Part shown: positions 6,981 through 13,278 of the stretch, in pieces | Position numbering within the stretch: position 1 is the first letter of the stretch | Layout: each line of letters begins with the position of its first letter | Source: Bacteroidota bacterium | GTDB lineage: Bacteria > Bacteroidota > Bacteroidia > Flavobacteriales_F > PHOS-HE28 | DNA length: 13,278 nucleotides | Reading direction: 5' to 3' | NCBI GenBank assembly: GCA_023412755.1 | Contig: JAEZCB010000235.1 | Span: 1 to 13,278 of the forward strand | Translations under genes and position numbers: made by a program | Notes under the pieces: model-generated | Database searches by the model: none | What the model was told of the DNA's origin: nothing | What the model saw: only the letters and a program-made list of their open reading frames with translations

Positions 6981-7698
6981 TCGCTTCAAAGGCACCCTTG
7001 AAGTCCGGCTCTTCCATGAAGTGATCCTTACCCATGGCGAGAAAACGCTTCGCCTCATCCCGCATGCCTTTATCGTTCAAGTGATCGGCATAGCGGATCA
7101 AGGCATTCTTCAACAATTTGCGCTGATCGGCGGGGAGCCGGTCAACATCACCGGCCTCGGCCAGCCGCTTCTCGAATTCCTTCACATGCTCGTCGGCTTC
7201 CCGCACCATGTTGGACTTGTACTTTACCAGCGCGAGCATGAGCCATGGGCCCGGATTCTCAGGGTAATACACGGTCATGCTGTTCCATACCTGCCTGGAG
7301 CGGCTTAATCCCTTGGGATCATCCATGAGATTCTCGCCCTCTTCCATGCCAAGGGTGTTCAAGTTCATCCAATAATCCTCGTAATTCTTGAAGAATTCGT
7401 TCTCCTTGTCCTTGCGGCGGTACTTCTCCGCCCATTTCAGCGCATCGCGGGAAGCTTTAGGGTACTGCTGCTGGTACTTCTCATGCTTGGACATCTCATA
7501 ATAGCACATGCTCATGTACAGGAAAGGCAATGGATCCTTCCGGGTATCATCCTTCTGGGTGTAGTACTCGGCCTTCTGTATGCACTTATCGTACTTCTCA
7601 TCCACATAGAGCACCAGCAGATCATCGTACACGTGCTTCTGGGCCTGAATGGTGAGGGAGGAGATGGCCACAAGGGCGGACAGGAACAGCTTCATCAT
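6973..7698 (-). CDS. Exported protein with TPR-like helices, function unknown
   Basis: A 241-residue protein starting with a classic signal peptide (MMKLFLSALVAISSL, then TIQAQ), cut probably after IQA, so it is exported to the periplasm or beyond. There is no lipobox cysteine. The mature part is charged and helical, with segments spaced like tetratricopeptide repeats: YDDLLVLYVDEKYDKCIQKA near residues 24-43, LPFLYMSMCYYEMSKHEKY near 57-75, and a C-terminal pair containing LLKNALIRYADHLNDKGMRDEAKRF. Such proteins are common in Bacteroidota, where they often scaffold envelope complexes, but no specific role can be read here. Two ATGs (7698, 7695) are adjacent. It is divergent from trmD, and a TTTG-N17-TACCTTTC pair lies upstream. 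Confidence 0.8.
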   Translation of the reverse strand: MMKLFLSALVAISSLTIQAQKHVYDDLLVLYVDEKYDKCIQKAEYYTQKDDTRKDPLPFLYMSMCYYEMSKHEKYQQQYPKASRDALKWAEKYRRKDKENEFFKNYEDYWMNLNTLGMEEGENLMDDPKGLSRSRQVWNSMTVYYPENPGPWLMLALVKYKSNMVREADEHVKEFEKRLAEAGDVDRLPADQRKLLKNALIRYADHLNDKGMRDEAKRFLAMGKDHFMEEPDFKGAFEAIR

Positions 7699-7742
7699 CG
7701 CGAGCGGGCTTTACGGCGTGGGCTTTGACAACTAATGTGCCG

Positions 7743-7775
7743 GAAAGGTATACGTTTCCATTGGCAGCAAAGGTT
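7743..7775 (-). promoter_or_regulatory. Candidate -33/-7 promoter for the exported TPR-like protein
   Basis: On the minus strand TTTG (7771-7768, within AACCTTTG) is followed after 17 bases by TACCTTTC (7750-7743). This is close to the Bacteroidota TTTG-N19-TAnnTTTG arrangement, with one mismatch in the -7 element. The predicted start near 7736 leaves a 38-nt leader. It is the only promoter in the window where both elements are visible. Confidence 0.4.
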
Positions 7776-7800
7776 CCGGCGATCGAATGGACCTGTGCCC

Positions 7801-7808
7801 GACCTTTG
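7801..7808 (+). promoter_or_regulatory. Candidate -7 promoter element for trmD
   Basis: GACCTTTG has one mismatch from TAnnTTTG. The predicted start at about 7815 leaves 15 nt before ATG 7830, which supports that ATG over the upstream in-frame ATG at 7725. No clear -33 element is seen. Confidence 0.4.
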
Positions 7809-7829
7809 TGCGCTTCCCTTCATCAACGC

Positions 7830-8519
7830 ATGCGCATCGATATTCTTTCAGTGGTACCCCGGCTCCTGGACAGTTGGTTCAGCGAGAGCATACTCCAAAG
7901 GGCACAAAGCAAAGGGCTTGCACAGGTGCACATCCACGATTTGCGGGACTGGAGCAGTGATAAACACCGCCGCGTGGACGACTACCCTTTCGGCGGCGGG
8001 GCTGGCATGGTGATGATGGTGGAACCCGTACACAAAGCCATACGGCAGCTTCGTAGTGAGCGGAATTACGACGAGGTGATCTACATGAGCCCGGATGGTG
8101 AACTACTTCAACAGAACGTGGCCAACCAATTGAGCACCAGCAAGAATATGATCCTGCTTTGCGGACACTACAAAGGTGTGGACGAACGGATCAGGGAACA
8201 TCTGGTGACCCGGGAGATCAGTATAGGAGATTATGTGCTGAGTGGAGGGGAGTTACCTGCCGCTGTATTAAGTGATGCTTTGATCAGATTGATCCCTGGC
8301 GTTCTGGGTGACGAAACATCCGCCTTGAGCGATAGTTTTCAGGATGGGCTGGTGGCCCCACCCGTATACACCCGTCCGGCCGAATATGGCCAGTGGAAAG
8401 TGCCGGACATCCTTTTGAGCGGCCACCAGGCCCGCATAGACGAATGGCGGCATGAACAGGCCATGGAAAGGACGCGCAGCCGGCGTCCCGATCTTTTGGG
8501 GCACGATGAAGCGGGGTGA
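7830..8519 (+). CDS. trmD: tRNA (guanine-37-N1)-methyltransferase
   Basis: Cytoplasmic SPOUT-class enzyme. It uses S-adenosylmethionine to methylate G37 next to the anticodon, which prevents +1 frameshifting. The 229 residues start MRIDILSVVP, the usual TrmD opening, so ATG 7830 is chosen. The frame extends up to 7725, but that part is not TrmD-like. Motifs in order: PFGGGAGMVMMVEP (53-66), ILLCGHYKGVDERI (108-121), the trefoil-knot SAM-binding SIGDYVLSGGELP (131-143), and RLIPGVLGDETS with the catalytic aspartate D161 and conserved R153. The target-recognition tail has VYTRP. It precedes rplS by 97 bp, the pairing kept in many bacteria, although rpsP and rimM are absent here. Confidence 0.97.
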   Translation: MRIDILSVVPRLLDSWFSESILQRAQSKGLAQVHIHDLRDWSSDKHRRVDDYPFGGGAGMVMMVEPVHKAIRQLRSERNYDEVIYMSPDGELLQQNVANQLSTSKNMILLCGHYKGVDERIREHLVTREISIGDYVLSGGELPAAVLSDALIRLIPGVLGDETSALSDSFQDGLVAPPVYTRPAEYGQWKVPDILLSGHQARIDEWRHEQAMERTRSRRPDLLGHDEAG

Positions 8520-8541
8520 TGGTGGATCGGTGAAATAGTCG

Positions 8542-8549
8542 TAATATTG
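8542..8549 (+). promoter_or_regulatory. Possible internal promoter element for rplS
   Basis: TAATATTG has one mismatch from TAnnTTTG. A start at about 8556 would produce a 60-nt leader, long compared with most others in the window, containing the hairpins described for 8572-8595. It would allow rplS to be expressed separately from trmD. Confidence 0.3.
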
Positions 8550-8571
8550 CGGCCCCAAACCCGGACCGTAT

Positions 8572-8595
8572 CCCTGTTCCCAGCAGGGCGCTGGG
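8572..8595 (+). promoter_or_regulatory. Two mutually exclusive hairpins in the rplS leader
   Basis: CCCTG (8572-8576) can pair with CAGGG (8584-8588) over a 7-nt loop, while CCCAGC (8579-8584) can pair with GCTGGG (8590-8595) over a 5-nt loop. The two helices overlap, so only one can form at a time. There is no T-tract, so neither is an intrinsic terminator. Ribosomal protein genes are often autoregulated through such leaders, but a role here is inference. Confidence 0.3.
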
Positions 8596-8616
8596 TACCG
8601 TAACACGCTGAAGGCC

Positions 8617-8982
8617 ATGGACAGGATCAAGCAGATCGAGAAGGAGTATGCTCCGTTGAACGCCCTTCCCGATTTCAAGGCGGGCGATACCATCACCGTA
8701 CATTACAAGATCAAGGAGGGAAACAAGGAGCGCGTACAGCAATTCCAGGGCGTGGTGATCCAGCGCAAGGGCAATGGCAGCACCGCCACCTTCACCGTTC
8801 GCAAGATCAGCAACAACGTTGGCGTGGAAAGGATCTTCCCTGTGGCCAGCCCCTTCATCGACAAGATCGATGTGAACAAGCGCGGACAGGTGCGCCGGGC
8901 CAGGATCTTCTACCTGCGGGAGCGTCGCGGTAAGAGCGCACGCATCCAGGAGAAGCGCCAGGTGGTGGCCGAAGCGAAGTAG
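8617..8982 (+). CDS. rplS: 50S ribosomal protein L19
   Basis: Large-subunit ribosomal protein L19 (bL19), 121 residues, located at the interface between the 30S and 50S subunits. The sequence shows the family layout: an N-terminal helix, DFKAGDTITVHYKIKEGNK, the conserved core RVQQFQGVVIQRKGNG, TFTVRKISNNVGVERIFP, and the basic C-terminus RRARIFYLRERRGKSARIQE. It is slightly longer than the Escherichia coli protein because of a basic, lysine-rich end. ATG 8617 starts the conserved MDRIKQIEKEY. It follows trmD and is closed by a strong terminator 24 bp after its stop, so it is the last gene of the unit. Confidence 0.98.
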   Translation: MDRIKQIEKEYAPLNALPDFKAGDTITVHYKIKEGNKERVQQFQGVVIQRKGNGSTATFTVRKISNNVGVERIFPVASPFIDKIDVNKRGQVRRARIFYLRERRGKSARIQEKRQVVAEAK

Positions 8983-9006
8983 ACCACACCTTTTAGTGAA
9001 CTCACC

Positions 9007-9036
9007 GAAGGCCCCGATCCGGGGCCTTCTTGTTTG
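9007..9036 (+). terminator. Intrinsic terminator after rplS
   Basis: GAAGGCCCCG (9007-9016) and CGGGGCCTTC (9020-9029) form a perfect 10-bp GC-rich stem with a three-base loop, followed by TTGTTTG. It begins 24 bp after the rplS stop and ends the trmD-rplS transcript before the transporter gene. Confidence 0.85.
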
Positions 9037-9079
9037 CCCATATACGCCGAGGCTTTTCCATAGCGATCTTTAGTACCGT

Positions 9080-10879
9080 ATGATCATACAGGACATGATA
9101 GGCGCGATCAGCGCCAACCTCCATTTCCTGGCCACACTGCTCATCATCCTGGTGGCGATCATCCTCTTTGTGAAGGAATACTTCACGATCGATGTCACCG
9201 CGATCCTCATCATGACCCTGTTCATCGTGGCTGGCGTGCTGGCACCGGAGGAGGGTTTCGCCGGTTTTACAGACCAGGCCACCATCACCGTGGCATGCAT
9301 GTTCGTGCTAAGCTATGCGTTGTTCCGAAGTGGCGTACTGGATCCCATGATCCGCTTGCTTATCCGCGTAGGCCGGACCCACTTCCTGGCCGCCCTCTTC
9401 CTGCTCATGGCATTCGCCGCCGTGCTTTCGGCCTTCATCAACGATACTGCCGTGGTAGCCCTATTGATGCCTGCCACGCTAAGACTTGCCGATCGAACGG
9501 GCGTTCCAGCAGGGCGGCTCCTCATGCCTCTCTCCTTCGCTGCACTGCTCGGTGGTGTCTGCACCCTCATCGGCACAAGCACGAATATTCTTGTCAGTGG
9601 CATCATCACCCATCAGGGATATGAGCCTATCGGCATGTTCGAGTTGACACCTGCGGCCATTTGGCTCACCATCGCCGGGTTGGGGTATCTGCTCCTGGCC
9701 GGTCCCTTCATCATACCGGCCCGCACCAATGGTATCCACACCACCAACAGCACCACAGCCTACGTCACCAAGATCAGGTTGGAAACTGGTTCCAAGGAGA
9801 TCGGCCGCACTTTGGGAACCTCCAAACTGGTAAAGGAGCAGGAGGCCGAAGTGTTGCGCTTACGCAGCCGGTATAGCATCACCGATAAGGAATTCAACGA
9901 CGGTACGGAGCTGCGCGAAGGCGATGAGTTGAAGCTGGTGGTAGGGCGGGACAGACTGCGGGAACTGCGAAAGATGCCCGGCCTGCGCATATTGACCGAA
10001 CGTGCCGAACCCGGTGATGATCGCCCGCTGCGCCTCTATGAAGTGGTGGTGCCTCTGGGCAGCCGCCTTGCCGGCATGAGCACCGGATCCAGGGCTTTTT
10101 TAATGGAGGTAGAGCACGGGGTGATCGGTGTGCGCCGCAACGAACGCGTGTTGTCCGGTGATCCCGAACACACCCCGCTGGTGGAAGGTGACATCCTTCT
10201 GCTCACCACCACTCCCGGGAACATGTACCGGCTCAGCGAACATGATGCGCTCACCGTGATCAGTGAGTATGACATTGAGGGGCTTCAATTATGGAAAGCA
10301 TTCATGGCCGTGGCCGTGATGGTGGGCGTGATCATGGTGCCCGCACTTGGTCTTGCGCCGATCGTTATAAGTGCCATGGTGGGCGTGCTCGCCCTACTGC
10401 TCGGCCGGGTGATCGGTCCGGAGGAAGCCTACCGCGCCATTGAGTGGAAGGTGATCTTCCTGCTTGCCGGGGTACTTTCCATGGGTGCCGCGTTGCAGAA
10501 GACCAATGGTGACCAAATGATCGCTGCGGGCCTGGCGGGCATGCTTGGCGAAAGTTCGCCCGTGATCGCATTGGCCACCGTGTTCGGCCTCACCCTTGTG
10601 GCCACCAATATCATGAGCAACAATGCCACCGCCGCACTAATGACGCCCATTGTGCTGCAGCTGGCACCGGTGTTGAATGTGAGCGAAAGACCTTTCATCG
10701 TTGCCATCACGATCGCGGCCTCAATGGCCTTCATGACGCCGATGGGCTACCAGACCAACTCCATGATCTATGTGCCCGGCAATTACCGATTCAACGATTA
10801 TTTGCGGGTGGGTACACCGCTGAACCTGCTTATCTGGCTTGTGGCCATGCTGGTGATCCCGCACTACTTCCCTTTTTAG
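9080..10879 (+). CDS. SLC13-family anion/dicarboxylate or sulfate transporter with two RCK_C-like domains
   Basis: Inner-membrane permease of 599 residues in the SLC13 (divalent anion:sodium symporter) group. About five helices lie in residues 15-215, including the first substrate/sodium loop SAFINDTAVVALLMP (117-131) and GTSTNILVSG (165-174). A cytoplasmic insert at about 225-395 holds two TrkA_C/RCK_C-like units, each ending in an EGDxL strand (REGDELKLVVG at 279-289, VEGDILLLTTT at 369-379). The second membrane half (403-599) carries the matching loops SNNATAALMTP (513-523) and GYQTNSMIYVPG (556-567). This architecture occurs in bacterial transporters proposed for sulfate, citrate or other anions, and the substrate cannot be read here. 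ATG 9080 is one base after a predicted start (weak ATCTTTAG element at 9066-9073). It is convergent with the SpoIID-like gene, 12 bp apart, with no terminator visible between. Confidence 0.88.
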   Translation: MIIQDMIGAISANLHFLATLLIILVAIILFVKEYFTIDVTAILIMTLFIVAGVLAPEEGFAGFTDQATITVACMFVLSYALFRSGVLDPMIRLLIRVGRTHFLAALFLLMAFAAVLSAFINDTAVVALLMPATLRLADRTGVPAGRLLMPLSFAALLGGVCTLIGTSTNILVSGIITHQGYEPIGMFELTPAAIWLTIAGLGYLLLAGPFIIPARTNGIHTTNSTTAYVTKIRLETGSKEIGRTLGTSKLVKEQEAEVLRLRSRYSITDKEFNDGTELREGDELKLVVGRDRLRELRKMPGLRILTERAEPGDDRPLRLYEVVVPLGSRLAGMSTGSRAFLMEVEHGVIGVRRNERVLSGDPEHTPLVEGDILLLTTTPGNMYRLSEHDALTVISEYDIEGLQLWKAFMAVAVMVGVIMVPALGLAPIVISAMVGVLALLLGRVIGPEEAYRAIEWKVIFLLAGVLSMGAALQKTNGDQMIAAGLAGMLGESSPVIALATVFGLTLVATNIMSNNATAALMTPIVLQLAPVLNVSERPFIVAITIAASMAFMTPMGYQTNSMIYVPGNYRFNDYLRVGTPLNLLIWLVAMLVIPHYFPF

Positions 10880-10891
10880 AGGAACGGTGCA

Positions 10892-12052
10892 TCACTCCCG
10901 AAAGAAATCAAGCATACCCAGGTCCACCACATGCACACCCGTGTAGTAGTGGTGAAGGATCTCCGTATATGTACGACCGTTGCGTGCCATGTGCATCGAG
11001 CCTTCCTGGCAAAGCCCCACGCCATGGCCGAACCCCCTGCCTTGCAATACCACCTCATCACCCTGGGTGCGCACGCTGAAATACGTGGAGTTCAACTTCA
11101 GATCCTCCCGCACACGTTTTAATGGGACCAGCGGCGAGGTATTGCCCAGGTACAGGTCCCTGCAGGTGGGCTCGTAATTCAGCACCGCTTCCAGCTGGGT
11201 GGTATCGGCCGGGTGCAGGCTGTGCCGTTTCCTCAAGTATCCCAGCCATTCATTCCTGGTCAGTGTCCTGCTCCAACTGGAGTGTGGGGCGGCGAGGCAG
11301 AAAGTGTCGGTAGTGGCTTGCAGATAGGACTCACTCTTGCTCCAGACATCCTCCGAATTGATCGTTTCACCGCCACAATTGCTGTGGAAGGTGGCATGGA
11401 TGAGTTTGATGTCCGCATCCACCAGCACCAGATCCCTGGTGGCCGACACCGCGATGTCGATACTGTCATGCCGGTTGGTGCCATGGAACACCTGGCAATG
11501 CACTTCATCACACAAGTTGAAACCCTCCGGCCCATGCTTGCGCACATTGGTGAGCGCATAGGTGCGGCACGTCACAGCCTGAAGTTTATAGTATTCGATA
11601 TGGTGGTCCTTGCCGGCCTCCGATTGCACCACACCGGCCGTGTACTCCTCCAAGGGCACTATGGTGACCATGGAAAGGTTGTGCCCCTGCCGGGTGATCT
11701 CCAAAGTACCCGGATACTTGCGCTCTGGCATCTTATGCCCGGTGGCCCGAAGACGGATCCCTGCATCACTGCTCCTGGGCACCACCTCCACTTTCCTCTT
11801 CGCGGTGAGGGCCATGGTCATGCTCTTGATCGATATCCCGCCCTGCGCGGCCTCCACCTTCAAGCCATCCGTGCTGGGTATGGTGCCCTTCTGTTCACCA
11901 TCCACCACCACGAGAAGATCGCCACGTGTGCTCATCACCACCACGCCTTTCACCTGCTTGTCCCGCAGAATGCCTATGCGCAGCTTACGTTGATCCGGAG
12001 GAGCCGCGAAGGAGAGGAGCAGTAGAGAGAGCAGCAACGAGCGGGCGGCCAT
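10892..12052 (-). CDS. SpoIID/LytB-domain protein, probable exported peptidoglycan lytic transglycosylase
   Basis: A 386-residue protein with a short signal peptide (MAARSLLLSLLLLSFAA, then PPDQ) and a SpoIID/LytB domain. The family members are lytic transglycosylases that cut glycan strands lacking stem peptides. Conserved landmarks are VPLEEYTAGVVQSE (catalytic-glutamate region, about 132-145), LQAVTCRTYAL, CDEVHCQVFHG (181-191), ATFHSNCGGET (220-230) and GRGFGHGVGLCQEG (338-351). The first half of the mature chain is a beta-rich segment of unknown role. The organism is not a spore former by any sign here, and the same family is common in Bacteroidota, so the role is wall remodelling rather than sporulation. 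ATG 12052 is preferred to a TTG at 12061. It begins 11 bp after the lpxB stop, so the two are probably co-transcribed. Confidence 0.87.
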   Translation of the reverse strand: MAARSLLLSLLLLSFAAPPDQRKLRIGILRDKQVKGVVVMSTRGDLLVVVDGEQKGTIPSTDGLKVEAAQGGISIKSMTMALTAKRKVEVVPRSSDAGIRLRATGHKMPERKYPGTLEITRQGHNLSMVTIVPLEEYTAGVVQSEAGKDHHIEYYKLQAVTCRTYALTNVRKHGPEGFNLCDEVHCQVFHGTNRHDSIDIAVSATRDLVLVDADIKLIHATFHSNCGGETINSEDVWSKSESYLQATTDTFCLAAPHSSWSRTLTRNEWLGYLRKRHSLHPADTTQLEAVLNYEPTCRDLYLGNTSPLVPLKRVREDLKLNSTYFSVRTQGDEVVLQGRGFGHGVGLCQEGSMHMARNGRTYTEILHHYYTGVHVVDLGMLDFFRE

Positions 12053-12063
12053 GGGCGCCAAAA

Positions 12064-13212
12064 CTATCGCGCCACCACGGCCTCTTTCGAGCCTTGATCC
12101 AGAGTTTTTAACACGTTCATGGCCACCTGTTGTGAAGCGCCCGGCCCACCAAGCTTTCTGCGCAGCTCTCCAAAGGCCTGCAACATGCGCCCACGATATG
12201 CTTCATCCTTCAACAGGCGGGTCAACTCCTCCCTCAAGCTCTCTTCGTTCAGGTGCTCCTGGATCAGTTCCCGTACCACTTCCCTATCCATGATCAGATT
12301 CACCAGGCCAATGAAACGCACCTTTACAAGCCTGCGCGCCAGCCAAACGTTGAGGGCACTGCCACGGTAACAGATGGCAAGCGGCACATCCAGCAGTGCC
12401 GCCTCCAGCGTTGCGGTACCGCTGGTGACCAGGGCTGCCGATGCCTCGCGAAGCACAGCATAGGTGCGGCCGTGTGCCACCTGCACAGCCCTTGATCCTA
12501 TGATCCGCTGGTATACCTGTTCCGGTACGGATGGCGCGGCGGCCACCACGAATCTGTGTTCCGGGAAATGCGGAAGCATTTTGAGCATGAGTGGGAGCAT
12601 CACAGAGATCTCCTGTTCACGGCTTCCAGGTAAAAGGGCCACCATGGGATGATCACTATCGGCCCGTTCTTCGGCGTGTGATCCGGCCAGTTCATCCATC
12701 AAAGGATGGCCGATGAAATGCACCTTCATGCCATACCGCGCATACCATTCTTCCTCGAAAGGCAGGATCACGTACATGTGGTCCACCACCTTTTTGATCT
12801 TATGCACGCGCCCCTTCTTCCATGCCCACACTTGGGGGCTTATGTAATAATGCACAGGAATGCCAAGCTTGTGCACATGCTCCGCGATCCGCAAGTTGAA
12901 ACCCGGATAATCAATGAGTACCACGGCATCGGGCCGGAAGCGTTCGATATCTTCCCTGCAGAGGCGGAGATTGCGAAGAATGGTCCCGAGGTTCTTCACC
13001 ACTTCGGCGAAGCCCATGAATGCCAGTTCGCGGTAATGCTTCACCACCTCGGCACCAGCAGCGGCCATGCGATCGCCACCCCATGCACGTACTTGCACCG
13101 ACGGGTCCAAGACTTTCAGGGCCTTCACCAGGTTACCACCATGCAGATCCCCACTGGCTTCACCCGCTATGATGTAGATGCGCTTGGCACCGGCCATATC
13201 ATTTCCCATCAT
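12064..13212 (-). CDS. lpxB: Lipid-A-disaccharide synthase
   Basis: Membrane-associated GT-B glycosyltransferase (family GT19). It joins UDP-2,3-diacylglucosamine and lipid X to make the beta-1,6 disaccharide of lipid A. The 382-residue length is usual. Motifs include the N-terminal IIAGEASGDLHGG (14-26), AWGGDRM, ELAFMGFAEV, the catalytic-site VVLIDYPGFNLRIA (D101), HYYISPQVWAW (121-131), FIGHPLMDE, ALLPGSREQEI (192-202) and TSGTATLEAALL near the UDP site. The start is an ATGATG pair (13212 or 13209). The first ATG overlaps the TGA of the gene upstream as ATGA, suggesting translational coupling. The gene confirms a lipopolysaccharide-bearing outer membrane. It is followed by the SpoIID-like gene in the same direction. 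Confidence 0.97.
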   Translation of the reverse strand: MMGNDMAGAKRIYIIAGEASGDLHGGNLVKALKVLDPSVQVRAWGGDRMAAAGAEVVKHYRELAFMGFAEVVKNLGTILRNLRLCREDIERFRPDAVVLIDYPGFNLRIAEHVHKLGIPVHYYISPQVWAWKKGRVHKIKKVVDHMYVILPFEEEWYARYGMKVHFIGHPLMDELAGSHAEERADSDHPMVALLPGSREQEISVMLPLMLKMLPHFPEHRFVVAAAPSVPEQVYQRIIGSRAVQVAHGRTYAVLREASAALVTSGTATLEAALLDVPLAICYRGSALNVWLARRLVKVRFIGLVNLIMDREVVRELIQEHLNEESLREELTRLLKDEAYRGRMLQAFGELRRKLGGPGASQQVAMNVLKTLDQGSKEAVVAR

Positions 13213-13278
13213 ACGGAAAGCACCACGATGACCACGCCATAAAGAAAAGTGGCGAGGATGACGCCGCGCATGGCCTTG
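13209..13278 (-). CDS. C-terminal tail of a probable membrane protein (5' part outside the window)
   Basis: Only the last 22 or so codons are visible, read in from the window edge. They read KAMRGVILATFLYGVVIVVL, then SV and TGA (13211-13209). The stretch is a single hydrophobic membrane segment ending almost at the stop. The TGA overlaps the first lpxB ATG as ATGA, the layout of coupled operon genes, which supports this frame. The internal ATG at 13271 could instead start a 20-residue peptide, but a longer protein entering from outside is more likely. The family cannot be told from this fragment. Confidence 0.45.
   Translation of the reverse strand, partial: KAMRGVILATFLYGVVIVVLSV

Noticed and set aside
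7725..7829. TrmD start at ATG 7725
   Set aside because: It would add 35 residues absent from the family and overlap the promoter region between two divergent genes. ATG 7830 begins the conserved MRIDI opening.
11213..12025. 270-residue plus-strand frame
   Set aside because: It is antisense to the SpoIID-like gene, which carries all the conserved cysteine, histidine and GHGVG landmarks.
12706..13242. 178-residue plus-strand frame
   Set aside because: It is antisense to lpxB. The histidine-rich composition is a shadow artefact.
1..13278. CRISPR array, tRNA, rRNA, transposase or defence system
   Set aside because: Looked for and not seen. No regularly spaced repeats, no cloverleaf, no transposase or nuclease motifs, and every sizeable frame is either a recognised gene or a shadow.

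Overview
The window looks like chromosomal housekeeping DNA from a GC-rich member of the Bacteroidota, probably near the Flavobacteriales. The clues are LpxB (lipid A, so an outer membrane is present), a fused RibBA, a non-sporulation SpoIID/LytB protein, a decayed C-terminal sorting domain of the type IX secretion system (found only in Bacteroidota), and several TAnnTTTG-like -7 promoter elements typical of this phylum. The exact taxon is an inference.

Layout. Positions 1-3097 (minus strand) hold the 5' part of argS, carrying an apparent one-base frameshift, and upstream of it a two-gene arginine/citrulline unit: arginase (rocF) followed 15 bp later by a CtlX-type citrulline hydrolase. Positions 3214-3909 (plus) encode an uncharacterised lipoprotein. 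It is followed at 3936-4140 by a frameshifted orphan type IX sorting domain, a gene remnant. Positions 4141-5397 (minus) are ornithine aminotransferase (rocD). Positions 5576-6793 (plus) are ribBA, followed by a 47-residue single-pass membrane protein (6837-6980). Positions 6973-7698 (minus) encode an exported repeat-like protein. trmD and rplS (plus, 7830-8982) end in a strong intrinsic terminator. An SLC13-type transporter with two RCK_C-like domains follows (plus, 9080-10879). The right end (minus) is an operon of a membrane-protein tail, lpxB and a SpoIID/LytB protein.

How the genes fit together. Arginase (arginine to ornithine plus urea) and CtlX (citrulline to ornithine) both feed RocD, which makes glutamate-5-semialdehyde and so leads to glutamate and proline. 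Next to them, argS uses the same amino acid for translation. RibBA supplies both precursors of riboflavin. TrmD and L19 form the conserved trmD-rplS pair. LpxB and the SpoIID-like protein serve the cell envelope.

No CRISPR array, tRNA, rRNA, insertion sequence or defence system was seen. No wholly new multi-gene system is evident. The best second-look items are the orphan type IX sorting-domain remnant, the argS frameshift, promoter elements placed so close to start codons that they predict leaderless mRNAs, and a possible structured leader ahead of rplS. No stretch of more than 300 bases lacks a gene.
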